Assembly: GCA_947577185.1 (NCBI GenBank)
Contig: CANPUE010000002.1
Coordinates: 1-64,000 of the forward strand
Reading direction: 5' to 3'
DNA length: 64,000 nt
Source of the DNA: an uncultured Lachnospiraceae bacterium
GTDB taxonomy: Bacteria; Bacillota; Clostridia; Lachnospirales; Lachnospiraceae
The notes under the pieces were generated by a model. The model did no database searches, was not told where the DNA came from, and was given only the letters and a program-made list of their open reading frames with translations. A program made the translations under genes and the position numbers. Of this stretch, positions 52,453 through 61,982 are shown in pieces. Positions within the stretch are counted from its first letter, which is position 1. Each line of letters opens with the position of its first letter.

Positions 52453-54735
52453 ATGTTTGGAGCTTTAAAAAATTATTCTCAGGACGGACAGACTGTCACT
52501 CTCTGTTATGAAAAGCAGACGGCAAAGATCACTGTGATCAAAGATACCGTGATCAATGTCTTCGTACCGTTTGTCTCACCGCAGCACCGATCAAAGGCAG
52601 TCGATGCCGCGGCGTTTGCCGGAGATAAAGAACATCCCGCGGCGTTTACGCTGGACAAAACGGAGACTTGTCTGGTTCTGACGACAGCTTCCCTGATCTG
52701 CCGGATCTATGATGATTTCATGATGGATTTCTATGACAGAGAAGGCAGACTGCTGTGTGCTGATTACAGGGGAAAGAGAGAACGGAAGCTCGCTCTCTCA
52801 GAGGCGCTTCTTGAGCTTATCAGAAAAGAAGGCCATGACGTAGAAGCCATGAAAAATAAGAATGATAAAGTGCAGTGTATCAAACAGCTTGATGCGGGCG
52901 ACTGCATCTACGGACTGGGCGATAAGACCGGCCTGCTCAACAAACGCTATTATGAGTATGAAAACTGGAACAGCGATATTCCTGACCCGCATGAGGACAG
53001 TTTTAAATCCCTGTACAAGAGCATTCCTTTCTTCATCACCCTGAAAAATAACGGCATTTATGGTATTTTTTATGACAATACTTTCAAGAGTTATTTTAAT
53101 TTCGGGAAAGAAAACTATTGTTATTATACTTTTGGCAGCGACGACGGCAATCTCGATTATTATTTCATCTCCGGCAGCAATATGCCTGAAATTGTCTCCG
53201 ATTACACCGCGCTGACCGGACGTATGCCCCTGCCGCAGAAATGGGCTTTGGGCTACCACCAGTCCAGGTGGGGCTATGATAAGGAAGAAACCTTCCGCGA
53301 TCTGGCAGCCAGATTCAGAGAATACCGGATTCCCTGCGACGCCCTTCATTTCGACATCGACTATATGGACCAGTACAAAGTCTTCACATGGAATAACAAG
53401 TATTATTCCGACCCCGCCGCTCTGCTGTCCGACCTGAAACAACAGGGGATCAAGGCAGTGACGATCATCGATCCCGGTGTCAAAGTGGAAAAAGACTACT
53501 TTATGTATGAAGAAGGAATGGCAAACGATTATTATGCGAAGTCTCCGGACGGAAGCGTCTATGTAAATGCCGTATGGCCGGGTGATGCGGTCTATCCCGA
53601 TTTTGGCAAACCGGACGTGCGCAAATGGTGGGGAAAACACCTGCAATTTTATACGGATCTGGGGGTAAGCGGCGTCTGGAACGATATGAACGAGCCTGCC
53701 AGCTTTAACGGACCGCTTCCCGACGATGTTATTTTTTCCGATGAAGACCAGACGTCCACACACCGGGAGATGCACAATGTCTACGGCCACAATATGGCAA
53801 AAGCCACTTATGAAGGCTTAAAGGAACTGACAGGCAAAAGACCCTTCGTCATTACAAGAGCCTGCTACAGCGGTTCCCAGAAATACGCGGTTGCCTGGAC
53901 CGGGGATAACCAGAGCCTCTGGACGCATCTGCGCATGGCGATCCCGCAGCAGTGTAATCTCGGACTGAGCGGTATGCCTTTTATCGGCACCGATATCGGC
54001 GGCTTCGGCGCGGACACGACGCCTGAACTGCTAGTCCGCTGGGTGCAGACCGGCTGTTTCTCGCCTTTATTCCGCAATCACTGCGCGACCGGATGCAAGA
54101 ATCAGGAACCGTGGCTGTTCGGAGATGAGGTACTTTCCATTTACCGCAAATATGTCAATCTCCGCTATACGCTCCTGCCATATTTTTATGACCTGTGCAG
54201 AGAATGTGAACAAAACGGCCTCCCTGTGATACGGCCTCTGGTACTGCATTATGAAAACGACATGAACGTCAGAAATCTGAATGATGAATTCCTCGTCGGA
54301 GAGCACCTCCTCGTCGCGCCGGTCGTAGAACAGGGCGCACGCAAACGCATGGTCTATCTGCCGGACGGCGTCTGGTACGATTACTGGACCCATACAGAGT
54401 ATGAGGGCAGTCAGTATTATCTTGTGGATGCTCCGCTGGATACCTGTCCGATCTTTGTGAAGGCCGGAACGATTCTTCCCAAAGCGCCCGCACAGATGTA
54501 TGTTGGCGAACTGGACAATCCGCCGCTCATTCTGGAAGTATATCCCGGCGCCGGATCTTATAAACATTATCAGGACAACGGAGAAGATTTCGCTTACAGA
54601 GACGGCGCTTACAATGAATATCTCTTCCGTACGGACGGGCAAAAACAGCTGAAGATCACGAAACTGCATGAAGGCTATCGTGATTATCCGGATATCGTGA
54701 TACAGTACGTGGAAGTAAAACAGGATGAAACATAA
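52453..54735 (+). CDS. Family GH31 alpha-glucosidase-type enzyme
   Basis: A 760-residue cytoplasmic enzyme with the GH31 fold: N-terminal beta-sandwich, (beta/alpha)8 barrel starting near MPLPQKWALGYHQSRWGYD, and C-terminal sandwiches. The nucleophile Asp is D411 in VWNDMNEPASF and the acid/base is D485 in WTGDNQSLW. The stretch FIGTDIGGFG follows. Alpha-glucosidase is the best guess; alpha-xylosidase or related activity is possible. GGAGG precedes the ATG, and the gene lies 80 bp after the AraC gene on the same strand. Confidence 0.92.
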   Translation: MFGALKNYSQDGQTVTLCYEKQTAKITVIKDTVINVFVPFVSPQHRSKAVDAAAFAGDKEHPAAFTLDKTETCLVLTTASLICRIYDDFMMDFYDREGRLLCADYRGKRERKLALSEALLELIRKEGHDVEAMKNKNDKVQCIKQLDAGDCIYGLGDKTGLLNKRYYEYENWNSDIPDPHEDSFKSLYKSIPFFITLKNNGIYGIFYDNTFKSYFNFGKENYCYYTFGSDDGNLDYYFISGSNMPEIVSDYTALTGRMPLPQKWALGYHQSRWGYDKEETFRDLAARFREYRIPCDALHFDIDYMDQYKVFTWNNKYYSDPAALLSDLKQQGIKAVTIIDPGVKVEKDYFMYEEGMANDYYAKSPDGSVYVNAVWPGDAVYPDFGKPDVRKWWGKHLQFYTDLGVSGVWNDMNEPASFNGPLPDDVIFSDEDQTSTHREMHNVYGHNMAKATYEGLKELTGKRPFVITRACYSGSQKYAVAWTGDNQSLWTHLRMAIPQQCNLGLSGMPFIGTDIGGFGADTTPELLVRWVQTGCFSPLFRNHCATGCKNQEPWLFGDEVLSIYRKYVNLRYTLLPYFYDLCRECEQNGLPVIRPLVLHYENDMNVRNLNDEFLVGEHLLVAPVVEQGARKRMVYLPDGVWYDYWTHTEYEGSQYYLVDAPLDTCPIFVKAGTILPKAPAQMYVGELDNPPLILEVYPGAGSYKHYQDNGEDFAYRDGAYNEYLFRTDGQKQLKITKLHEGYRDYPDIVIQYVEVKQDET

Positions 54736-54762
54736 CAGTTACTGTTCACTCTGTTCCAGTAA

Positions 54763-54810
54763 CAGGTAAAAATCCATGTAAAATTTGCTTTGCAAATGGA
54801 TTTTTACCTG
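54763..54810. terminator. Large palindrome after the GH31 gene
   Basis: A perfect 15-bp stem (54763-54777 with 54796-54810) encloses an AT-rich loop containing TTGCTTTGCAA. No strong T-run follows on the plus strand, so it may be a weak terminator or an intergenic palindromic element. It lies in the 300-bp gap between the GH31 and XpaC-like genes. Confidence 0.45.
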
Positions 54811-54924
54811 CAACTTGCGCAACTTGCAATAGATACGTTTTCGTACGGACTTAGCAGTAAATGCCAAGTCCTGTGTGACAGTAACACATAACATATTTGT
54901 AATATAATTGTATGTGCAATCGGC

Positions 54925-54953
54925 TTGTATTTTGCGCTCAATTCCCTTATAAT
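54925..54953 (+). promoter_or_regulatory. Promoter of the XpaC-TelA operon
   Basis: TTGTAT at 54925-54930, a 17-bp spacer and a perfect TATAAT at 54948-54953. The first gene starts 83 bp downstream. Confidence 0.65.
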
Positions 54954-55035
54954 CAAAAGCAGGATAATAATGATCCATTGATGCAAAAAAGGCTGTGCAC
55001 ATACAGCCGGTGAGAAACAGAGGCGTGATTATAAA

Positions 55036-56304
55036 ATGAATAATTATGAATGGCAGCAAATAGGGGCAGACATCAAAAAACAGGTGCAGGATGCGATCGA
55101 CGCCAACGATTTTTCCAGACTCAGCAAGACGATAGGGGATACGGTCAGTCAGGCGATCGACGGGGTCGGCAAAAATATAAACGATGTGGTAAACAACGTG
55201 CGGGATGAAATCATCCCGCCGGTGCAAAACGGCCCCGATCACAAAGTCATCGTTCCGCAGGGTGAATACATTGATCCGTACCGCGGGCACAATCATCCGG
55301 ACAAATACAGCGATCCGCGCTATATGAAACCAAACCTGCGGCCCGACAAAAGATATTTTGTCAGGACTCCCCAGGGCAGCATTTCCGGCATCATCTGTAT
55401 GGTGCTCGGTTACAGTATTTTTGGTGTGTTTGGTTTCTTTTTCAGCGTTATGGCGCTTCTCGCCCTGACAGAACCGGTTCCTTTGGCAGCACTGGGAATA
55501 TTCGGCATGCTGACCGCTGCCGGGCTGGGCTGCGGGCTGAAAGGTTCCGGGCTGAGAGGACGTGCATCCCGTTTCAAACGTTATGTGTCCGCAGTGCAGA
55601 ACAAACTTTACTGTTCTATCGAGGATCTGTGTTCCAAAACAGGCAAAAGCAGGAAGTTTGTGATCAAAGATCTGCGCAGAATGATGCAGAACGGCTGGTT
55701 TTTGCAGGGACATCTGGACAGAGAGGAAAGCTGCTTCATTGTTAGCGATCAGATTTATGAGCAGTATCAGCTCACGCAGAAAAATTTCGAGGAACAACAG
55801 AAACTGCAGATCACACAAAAACAGGACGCTGAGACAGAAGTCAAAAAAAATAATGACAAATCCATTGAAACCGAATATGGCAAAATGTTGGAAGAAGGGC
55901 ACGCTTACATCCAGATGATACGTCTGTGCAACGATGAGATTCCCGGAGAAGAGATGTCTGAAAAGCTGGACAAACTCGAACTCCTCGTCACAAGGATCTT
56001 TGCACAGGTGGAAAAAGAACCCGAACTTGCACCGGATCTTCATAAAATGTTAAACTACTATCTTCCGACCACACAAAAGCTGTTAGAAGCATACCGGGAC
56101 CTGGACAGACAGAATCTTAATCTGGGTAATATATCCACCACGAAAAAAGAGATCGAAGCAACAATCGACACGATCAATCAGGCCTTTGAAAAATTCCTGG
56201 ACGAGCTTTTCCGGGAAAAGGCATGGGATATCCAGACAGATATCTCGGTCCTGCATACGATGTTAAAACAGGACGGCTACTTAAACGGTGATTTCAAAAA
56301 ATAG
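55036..56304 (+). CDS. XpaC-like (5-bromo-4-chloroindolyl phosphate hydrolysis) family protein
   Basis: A 422-residue protein. The N-terminal 115 residues are hydrophilic with an amphipathic start. Two membrane helices follow at about residues 118-165 (GSISGIICMVLGYSIFGVFGFFFSVMALLAL and LAALGIFGMLTAAGLGCGL). The rest is a long helical domain with KFVIKDLRRMMQNGWFLQGHLDREESCFIVSD and a coiled-coil tail. XpaC-type proteins pair with TelA proteins in many bacteria. The name records an assay, not a known reaction. AGAGG lies upstream; TelA follows 51 bp later. Confidence 0.78.
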   Translation: MNNYEWQQIGADIKKQVQDAIDANDFSRLSKTIGDTVSQAIDGVGKNINDVVNNVRDEIIPPVQNGPDHKVIVPQGEYIDPYRGHNHPDKYSDPRYMKPNLRPDKRYFVRTPQGSISGIICMVLGYSIFGVFGFFFSVMALLALTEPVPLAALGIFGMLTAAGLGCGLKGSGLRGRASRFKRYVSAVQNKLYCSIEDLCSKTGKSRKFVIKDLRRMMQNGWFLQGHLDREESCFIVSDQIYEQYQLTQKNFEEQQKLQITQKQDAETEVKKNNDKSIETEYGKMLEEGHAYIQMIRLCNDEIPGEEMSEKLDKLELLVTRIFAQVEKEPELAPDLHKMLNYYLPTTQKLLEAYRDLDRQNLNLGNISTTKKEIEATIDTINQAFEKFLDELFREKAWDIQTDISVLHTMLKQDGYLNGDFKK

Positions 56305-56355
56305 ACAGCCGCCGGCCTATCAGTACATAATTTAAGAGAGGAGATTTTTCATACG

Positions 56356-57504
56356 ATGAGCGAATTGAAAGAGACAGCCGTGCCGACCCTGGTATTCGGT
56401 GAGGTATTGGAGGAAAAACAGGTTCCCGCAGAAAGCGCTGCCAGGCAGGAAACCATGGAAGAACCCTTAAACGAATCCATCTTAACGGAAGAAGAACAAC
56501 GTATGGTGGATGAATTCAGCAACCAGATTGATTTACACAATTCAAATGCAATTTTGCAGTACGGCGTTGGAACACAGAAAAAAATGGCCGATTTCTCAGG
56601 CGATGCCCTGGAAAATGTCAAGACAAAAGATCTCGGTGAGATCGGAGAAATGCTCTCCGGCGTCGTCGCTGAACTCAAAGACTTCGACGAAGAGGACACG
56701 AAGGGGTTCCTGGGGCTTTTCAAGAAAACCTCCAACAAAATCGACGCTCTGAAAGTAAAATACTCCAAAGCTGAAACAAACATCACGAGAATCTGTGAAG
56801 CGCTGGAGCAGCAACAGGTACAGCTTTTAAAGGATATCGCCGTTTTGGACAAAATGTATGATCTGAACCTGAATTATTTCAAAGAGCTGTCCATGTATAT
56901 TATGGCCGGAAAAAAGAAACTGCAAAAGACAAGGGATGGTGAGCTCGCCGCTCTCGTGGAAAAAGCCAGACAGAGCAATCTTCCGGAAGACGCGCAGGCC
57001 GCCAAAGATCTGGAAAGTCTGTGTGACCGCTTTGAAAAGAAACTGCATGACCTGGAACTGACAAGAATGATCTCCATCCAGACAGCACCGCAGATCCGTC
57101 TCGTACAGAGCAGCGATACAATGATGGTAGAAAAGATCCAGTCTACCGTAGTCAATACGATTCCGCTCTGGAAGAGCCAGATGGTGCTTGCGCTCGGTGT
57201 CAATCACGCGGAACAGGCGGCAAGGGCACAACGGGAAGTAACGGATATGACAAACGAACTGCTGCGCAAAAATGCCGCTGTCTTAAAGACCGCCGCTGTC
57301 GCCAGCGCCAAAGAATCTGAACGCGGTATCGTGGATATGGAAACGCTGAAAAATACAAACGCTTCCCTGATTTCCACGCTCGACGAGGTCATGAAGATTC
57401 AGGCGGAAGGACGCGAACGCAGAAGGACCGCAGAAGTGGAAATGCAGCATATGGAAGAGGAATTAAAACAGAAGCTGTTGGAAGTGAGCGGACGCAGAGG
57501 ATAA
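56356..57504 (+). CDS. telA: TelA/KlaA family toxic anion resistance protein
   Basis: A 382-residue, almost wholly helical cytoplasmic protein. Stretches such as FEKKLHDLELTRMISIQTAPQIRLVQSSDTMMVEKIQSTVVNTIPLWKSQMVLALG are the family signature. The protein was named for tellurite resistance on plasmids; in chromosomes it is linked to envelope stress, perhaps with XpaC. GAGGAG precedes the ATG. It ends at a strong bidirectional terminator. Confidence 0.88.
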   Translation: MSELKETAVPTLVFGEVLEEKQVPAESAARQETMEEPLNESILTEEEQRMVDEFSNQIDLHNSNAILQYGVGTQKKMADFSGDALENVKTKDLGEIGEMLSGVVAELKDFDEEDTKGFLGLFKKTSNKIDALKVKYSKAETNITRICEALEQQQVQLLKDIAVLDKMYDLNLNYFKELSMYIMAGKKKLQKTRDGELAALVEKARQSNLPEDAQAAKDLESLCDRFEKKLHDLELTRMISIQTAPQIRLVQSSDTMMVEKIQSTVVNTIPLWKSQMVLALGVNHAEQAARAQREVTDMTNELLRKNAAVLKTAAVASAKESERGIVDMETLKNTNASLISTLDEVMKIQAEGRERRRTAEVEMQHMEEELKQKLLEVSGRRG

Positions 57505-57517
57505 AGAACGCAGACAC

Positions 57518-57559
57518 AAAAGGGAGAATCGTTATGAAATGCAAACGATTCTCCCTTTT
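57518..57559. terminator. Bidirectional terminator between telA and the propeller gene
   Basis: A perfect 16-bp stem (57518-57533 with 57544-57559) with A-run on the left and T-run on the right, suited to both converging genes. Confidence 0.9.
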
Positions 57560-57561
57560 AT

Positions 57562-59187
57562 CTACTCAGGCAGTGCCGCTTTATAATAGAAACAGGTCTT
57601 TTCCGGGATGCGGTCAGTCCGCTGTCTTTCCTCATCCACCAGATATTTACTACAGTCTCCGAATACGATCCGCCCGTCAGGCAGCGCGCAGTACAGACAG
57701 CCCTCCCAGGCACAGGGCGCTTCGTATGCAGACAGTACGTTGACTGCACTCTCGTCCCCTATATTATAGGTAAAAATCCCGTCATATCCCCAGAATACGA
57801 AATCCGTCTCCGCGCCGGGTGCGATAATGTCTATCATGATCGTCCCGTCAGGCACGATCCCTGTCATCACCTCATCCAAAGTTCCGTTCTCCAGGTCTAT
57901 GGAGGCAATGCCAAGCCGTCTTTCGCCCGCATCCGTTATCTGGGTATACACCCTGCCGTCCCTGCCGATCCCAATGCCTCCCGCCGCGTGTGCGCTGTAG
58001 CTGTCGGAAACGATCGATTTCACATAGTTGCCGTTTTGATCAAATACCTCCGCGATGCTTCTTCCTGATGAAAAGATCGACCGCATATAAAGATATCCCT
58101 TATCATCTGCCGCCATTCGTTTCACAAGCCCCAGTCTCTCCTGATATGCGGACAGATCGACCTTTTTTTTGAGATTTCCCTGCGCATCCAGAATCCAGAG
58201 CGCATTCCTGTAAGTCCTGTCCCCCATGCGGACAGAGTACTCCCCGCCTTGCGTGTACTCCATCAACATCATGTACACATCCCCGTTTTTATTCTGACAG
58301 AGTGCGGATATATAAGTCTCGGTATCAAAGTCATCAAAAAACAGTGTCGAATCACTGCCCCCGATCTCCATCGTATGAACCGTGTTCCGCCCGGTCAGGA
58401 AAATGCAGTCCTGTCCGGCAAACATATCTTTGATGGACAGATCTCCCGTATAGGGAATCGTCAATTCCTGCGCAGAATCCCGGACTGCATCGCTTTGCAG
58501 GATTTCCTGCTTCGTCGCTTCTACAGGCGCAGCATCTTTTTCCCTCTCCTGTGCGATCTCCTGCGCCGGAAATTCTATCGTCCCCGCAGCAATCTCTTCA
58601 TTCATCTTCTGCAGACTGTAGTCTCTTTTACACAGGAAATCAATAATCTGTAATAACTCTTCGTCCCCCATCTCTTTCTCCGGAAAGAAAAAGGTCGACG
58701 TGTCCTGAGAAAAGGCTACCCCTTTTCCCCTGTACTCAGCAGGCTCCTCGATCATGGTAAGTGTCTTCTCCGGGAAGCGCCCCTCCGTCTCATACAGATT
58801 CCGCAGCTGCTCCAGTCGCTCTTTTTCCGACTCCATATACGGACGGTTATAATGATCCGCCCCCGCTCCGGATGTATAAAGATGTATAAAATAGTCTTCT
58901 ATCTCTTTCCGGTTCATCGCTTCCATCCGCCGCTGCAAAGCACTGACCGCAGCAGTCACCGTAATGGATAACAGGCATGTCATAACTGCCGACAATACCA
59001 GCGCTTTCTTCCACGTCATACGGAAAATACCGCGCTTTTGGGGAAGACTGACAAGGATGTCGTCAATCCTTTCCTGTACTGAATCCGGCACGACCGTTTT
59101 TTCTTTCCCCGCCATCCGAAACAGTTTCTGATCAAAAGAATCAATCCGGTCAGTTTTTGGTTTTCGATTTCTATTCATGTCGCTCAT
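57562..59187 (-). CDS. Membrane-anchored beta-propeller-like protein, candidate anti-sigma factor
   Basis: A 541-residue protein. A basic cytoplasmic part (about 55 residues) precedes one membrane helix at about 61-85 (ALVLSAVMTCLLSITVTAAVSAL). The outer part starts with helices (EKERLEQLRNLYETEGRFPEKTL) and, from about residue 240, has repeated strands with GNLKKKVDLSAY, DDKGYLYMRS, GRDGRVYTQI and LPDGRIVFGD, a beta-propeller-like pattern. It lies 23 bp after an ECF sigma gene, so a sigma-holding role is likely, with the propeller as sensor. AAAGGAG precedes the ATG. Confidence 0.7.
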   Translation of the reverse strand: MSDMNRNRKPKTDRIDSFDQKLFRMAGKEKTVVPDSVQERIDDILVSLPQKRGIFRMTWKKALVLSAVMTCLLSITVTAAVSALQRRMEAMNRKEIEDYFIHLYTSGAGADHYNRPYMESEKERLEQLRNLYETEGRFPEKTLTMIEEPAEYRGKGVAFSQDTSTFFFPEKEMGDEELLQIIDFLCKRDYSLQKMNEEIAAGTIEFPAQEIAQEREKDAAPVEATKQEILQSDAVRDSAQELTIPYTGDLSIKDMFAGQDCIFLTGRNTVHTMEIGGSDSTLFFDDFDTETYISALCQNKNGDVYMMLMEYTQGGEYSVRMGDRTYRNALWILDAQGNLKKKVDLSAYQERLGLVKRMAADDKGYLYMRSIFSSGRSIAEVFDQNGNYVKSIVSDSYSAHAAGGIGIGRDGRVYTQITDAGERRLGIASIDLENGTLDEVMTGIVPDGTIMIDIIAPGAETDFVFWGYDGIFTYNIGDESAVNVLSAYEAPCAWEGCLYCALPDGRIVFGDCSKYLVDEERQRTDRIPEKTCFYYKAALPE

Positions 59188-59210
59188 ATGGCTGCTCCTT
59201 TCTGTCTTTT

Positions 59211-59687
59211 TTATGCGTCCGGTCCAAGCTCTTTTTTCAACTGCTTTTTTGCCCTGGAAAGCCTTGATTTGACCGTCCCCTCCGGAATATGAAGGATCCT
59301 GCCGATCTCTCTGACAGACAGCCGCTCATAATAATACAGAATGATTACTTCCCTGTATATCACTTCCATCTTCACGACAATGTCCCACAGTTCATGGTAC
59401 TCGTCGTAAAACTCCGGCATATAATCCTCCACATTCTCAACAGGCGCGGTACGCCTGTTTTTTGCATAAATCTTCTTTGCCTCATTCGCGGCGATCTGCA
59501 TGATCCATGCCCGAAAACATTCCTGTTTGCGTAACGTGTGTAATTTTTCGTACGCGATCAGGACGGATTCACTGACCGCATCCTCCGCGTCCTCGCGGTT
59601 ATTTAAGACCGCATACGCAAGTCTGTACAGATTCGGCATAGATTCGCGAACGTATCTGCAAAATGTCTCATAGTCCATACCAGACAT
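59211..59687 (-). CDS. ECF sigma factor 2
   Basis: A 158-residue ECF-type sigma factor. Region 2 is LYRLAYAVLNNREDAEDAVSESVLIAYEKLHTLRKQECFRAWIMQIAANEAKKIY; region 4 is VIYREVIILYYYERLSVREIGRILHIPEGTVKSRLSRAKKQLKKEL. The start at 59687 follows a perfect AAAGGAGGT; an upstream in-frame start is weaker. The next gene downstream is the propeller protein, and the two are likely co-expressed. Confidence 0.9.
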   Translation of the reverse strand: MSGMDYETFCRYVRESMPNLYRLAYAVLNNREDAEDAVSESVLIAYEKLHTLRKQECFRAWIMQIAANEAKKIYAKNRRTAPVENVEDYMPEFYDEYHELWDIVVKMEVIYREVIILYYYERLSVREIGRILHIPEGTVKSRLSRAKKQLKKELGPDA

Positions 59688-59727
59688 GTTCCACCTCCTT
59701 TGCATGTTAATCAGCCGGCTTTTGCTA

Positions 59728-59753
59728 AAGAACGCCTTATTTTGAGCGTTCTT
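59728..59753 (-). terminator. Weak terminator after the ABC permease gene
   Basis: AAGAACGC at 59728-59735 pairs with GCGTTCTT at 59746-59753; on the minus strand only a short T-run follows. It sits between the permease gene and ECF sigma 2. Confidence 0.4.
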
Positions 59754-59796
59754 ATTTATTATGATAAGGCAAAGGACAGAAAGGTTCCCGGAAAAA

Positions 59797-61026
59797 TTAT
59801 TTTACCTGCATTCTCCGGTAAACCGCATAGATGACCGGGAATAACAGGACTGACAACAGGCTGTAAAGACCCGGCAGTATGTGCAGGGAGCCTGCGATTC
59901 TCCCGCCCACACGATACAGGTAAAAATAGCTGATGCACTGCTTCATATCCAACAGTCTGTCCGGCATGAGCGCCAGTACCTTATCGACCCAGAACATGTC
60001 GGCCCCGCCGACAAAACTCGGCAAAAACAGGATAAAGAACGGAACTATCACGGCTAACACCGCTGACTTCGTTCTGGCAGAGACCAGCATGGTCAACAGC
60101 GAAAAGAAAAGTGTCCCGATGTATCCGCCAAAGACGATCAGCAGATACTGCTGAAAATTTGTCAGCGAATAGAGGCTTTTCCAGCTTACATGATTGGTCT
60201 GAATGGGCAGATCCGCCCCGTCCGCCCCCAGTATGCCGAGCACGATAACAGAATAGAGCAGGACTGTCACAAAATATACGACTGTGACAAACAAAAATGC
60301 CGCACCAAGCTTCGCCGCCACCGCCTTTCCTCTTCCATGGCAGGAGGAAAAAAAGACCGCATCCGCTTTCTGCTGAAACTCCCCGGAAAAAATGCTCGCA
60401 CAGACAAAGGCAAGCACCAGCATCATCAGCATGATGACCGTCGACGCAAACGCAAACAGCTGCTTCCAGCCATCCGCATAATCATAATAGAAAGGCGTCT
60501 CAACCGCCTCATAGCGCCCGATCAGCCAGGCCCGTTCCTCATCATCAAAACGGTACTCCTGTTCCGGTTCTTCCAGCCACTCCTGCAGGCTGCGGACTCT
60601 GTTTCCATAGAAGTACCGGGCATCCTCCGGCATGAGTGAATTGGGCTTATAATAATCCGCCTCACGGAACTTGCAGAAAGAGCGCATTAACAGATAATAG
60701 ATATCATGAAATCCCAGCTTCCATCCGTATGCGATATTGCTGCTTTGCACATCGTCCGCACGCCCCTCTTTTGTATCATTGATCCGCCTGTTTTCTGCGA
60801 TCACCTTTTCTATGACTTCTTCAGTCAATGGTCCGCTCCACTCTTTTTTCATCTCTCTGAGCCTGGAAATGGCAGGCAGACCATACACATGCTCCCCGTT
60901 ATCGTCTACATAATAAACGTCGTGGATTGCAAAATAACATGTAGCTGCCAATACCGCCGCCAATACGAGCAGCGCCATCTTCGTTCCTTTTTTCACCAGT
61001 ATCTTTTTCCATTCATAGTACAGCAT
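59797..61026 (-). CDS. ABC transporter permease of the ECF operon
   Basis: A 409-residue protein with an N-terminal helix (MALLVLAAVLAATCYFAIHD), a large outer loop of about 170 residues, and five more helices in the C-terminal half (FASTVIMLMMLVLAFVCASIFSGEFQ, AAKLGAAFLFVTVVYFVTVLLYSVIVLGIL and others). This is the layout of ABC-2-type export permeases. The start at 61026 overlaps the ATPase end by 14 bp and follows GGGGGAAG. The substrate is unknown. Confidence 0.8.
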   Translation of the reverse strand: MLYYEWKKILVKKGTKMALLVLAAVLAATCYFAIHDVYYVDDNGEHVYGLPAISRLREMKKEWSGPLTEEVIEKVIAENRRINDTKEGRADDVQSSNIAYGWKLGFHDIYYLLMRSFCKFREADYYKPNSLMPEDARYFYGNRVRSLQEWLEEPEQEYRFDDEERAWLIGRYEAVETPFYYDYADGWKQLFAFASTVIMLMMLVLAFVCASIFSGEFQQKADAVFFSSCHGRGKAVAAKLGAAFLFVTVVYFVTVLLYSVIVLGILGADGADLPIQTNHVSWKSLYSLTNFQQYLLIVFGGYIGTLFFSLLTMLVSARTKSAVLAVIVPFFILFLPSFVGGADMFWVDKVLALMPDRLLDMKQCISYFYLYRVGGRIAGSLHILPGLYSLLSVLLFPVIYAVYRRMQVK

Positions 61027-61900
61027 CGTCTTCCCCCGCTTTCTCTCCAAAATAAGATAAAAATACATCTTCTAATCCCGGCATCTCCTCCACGGCCTCC
61101 GGGTGTGGTTTTTCCGCTGACAGGATACGGAGTTCCATCCCGGACGGCGTGCTCCTGGCATTCGCAGTCTTATACTGTCTGGCGCAAGAAACCGCCTCTT
61201 CCCTTCCAAGCGACAGCTTCCATACCTTATCGGGTATGTCCGCTATGATCTTCTCCGGGCTTCCGGCATGTACAAGTTCTCCCTCCTTCATCAACAGGAT
61301 CTCATTGGCGATCGACTCCACATCCGACACGATGTGAGTCGATAAGAGTACCAGCCGATCCTGTGCGAGTTCGCTGATCAGATTGCGGAAACGAATCCTT
61401 TCATTCGGATCGAGCCCCGAAGTCGGCTCATCCAGTATCAAAATCTCCGGGTGGTTGATCATCGCCTGCGCGATCCCCGCCCTGCGCTTCATACCGCCCG
61501 AAAGCTTACGCATCTTCTTATTCTCCGCCTTCGTGAGGCCTACCCTGACAAGCAGTTCTCCTACCCGCTTTTTGGCTACCGCCTTATGCACGCCCTTGAT
61601 CGAGGCGATATACATCAGATAGTCCTTCACCGTAAAATCAGGATAAAACCCGAAATCCTGCGGCAGATACCCCAGAAGCTTCCTGTAATCGGCCCCCATC
61701 CGGAAAATATCTGCCCCATTGCACAAAATTCTGCCCTCTGTGGGCTTTAACAGCGTACACAGCATACGCATCAGCGTCGTCTTACCCGCGCCGTTTAGCC
61801 CGAGCAGTCCGTAGACCCCGTTTTCCATCGTGTAATTCAGATGGGTTACGGCCGGTGTCTTTTGAAATGTTTTCGTTACATTCTCTATTTTTAATTCCAT
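61013..61900 (-). CDS. ABC transporter ATP-binding protein of the ECF operon
   Basis: A 295-residue ATPase. The Walker A is GLNGAGKTT, the Q-loop is LPQDFGFY, the signature is LSGGMKRR, the Walker B is LILDEP and the H-loop is STHIVSD. The last 90 residues are a family-typical extension. It pairs with the permease gene, which overlaps its end. An exporter of a peptide or lipid-like molecule is the common role. Confidence 0.9.
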   Translation of the reverse strand: MELKIENVTKTFQKTPAVTHLNYTMENGVYGLLGLNGAGKTTLMRMLCTLLKPTEGRILCNGADIFRMGADYRKLLGYLPQDFGFYPDFTVKDYLMYIASIKGVHKAVAKKRVGELLVRVGLTKAENKKMRKLSGGMKRRAGIAQAMINHPEILILDEPTSGLDPNERIRFRNLISELAQDRLVLLSTHIVSDVESIANEILLMKEGELVHAGSPEKIIADIPDKVWKLSLGREEAVSCARQYKTANARSTPSGMELRILSAEKPHPEAVEEMPGLEDVFLSYFGEKAGEDDAVL

Positions 61901-61982
61901 TCCGATCCCTGTGCCTTTCTGTTCTGTGATTTTTCTACCTTACTGTTTCAATCTGACCGTCTGCCTTCAGACGGCACTCTGG

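Noticed and set aside
52798-53790. A 330-codon antisense frame inside the GH31 gene
   Set aside because: The plus-strand frame has both catalytic Asp motifs; the antisense frame is a codon-bias shadow.
54739-56043. A 434-codon open frame on the minus strand over the XpaC-like gene
   Set aside because: It mirrors a convincing plus-strand gene with promoter; the product has no recognisable family features.
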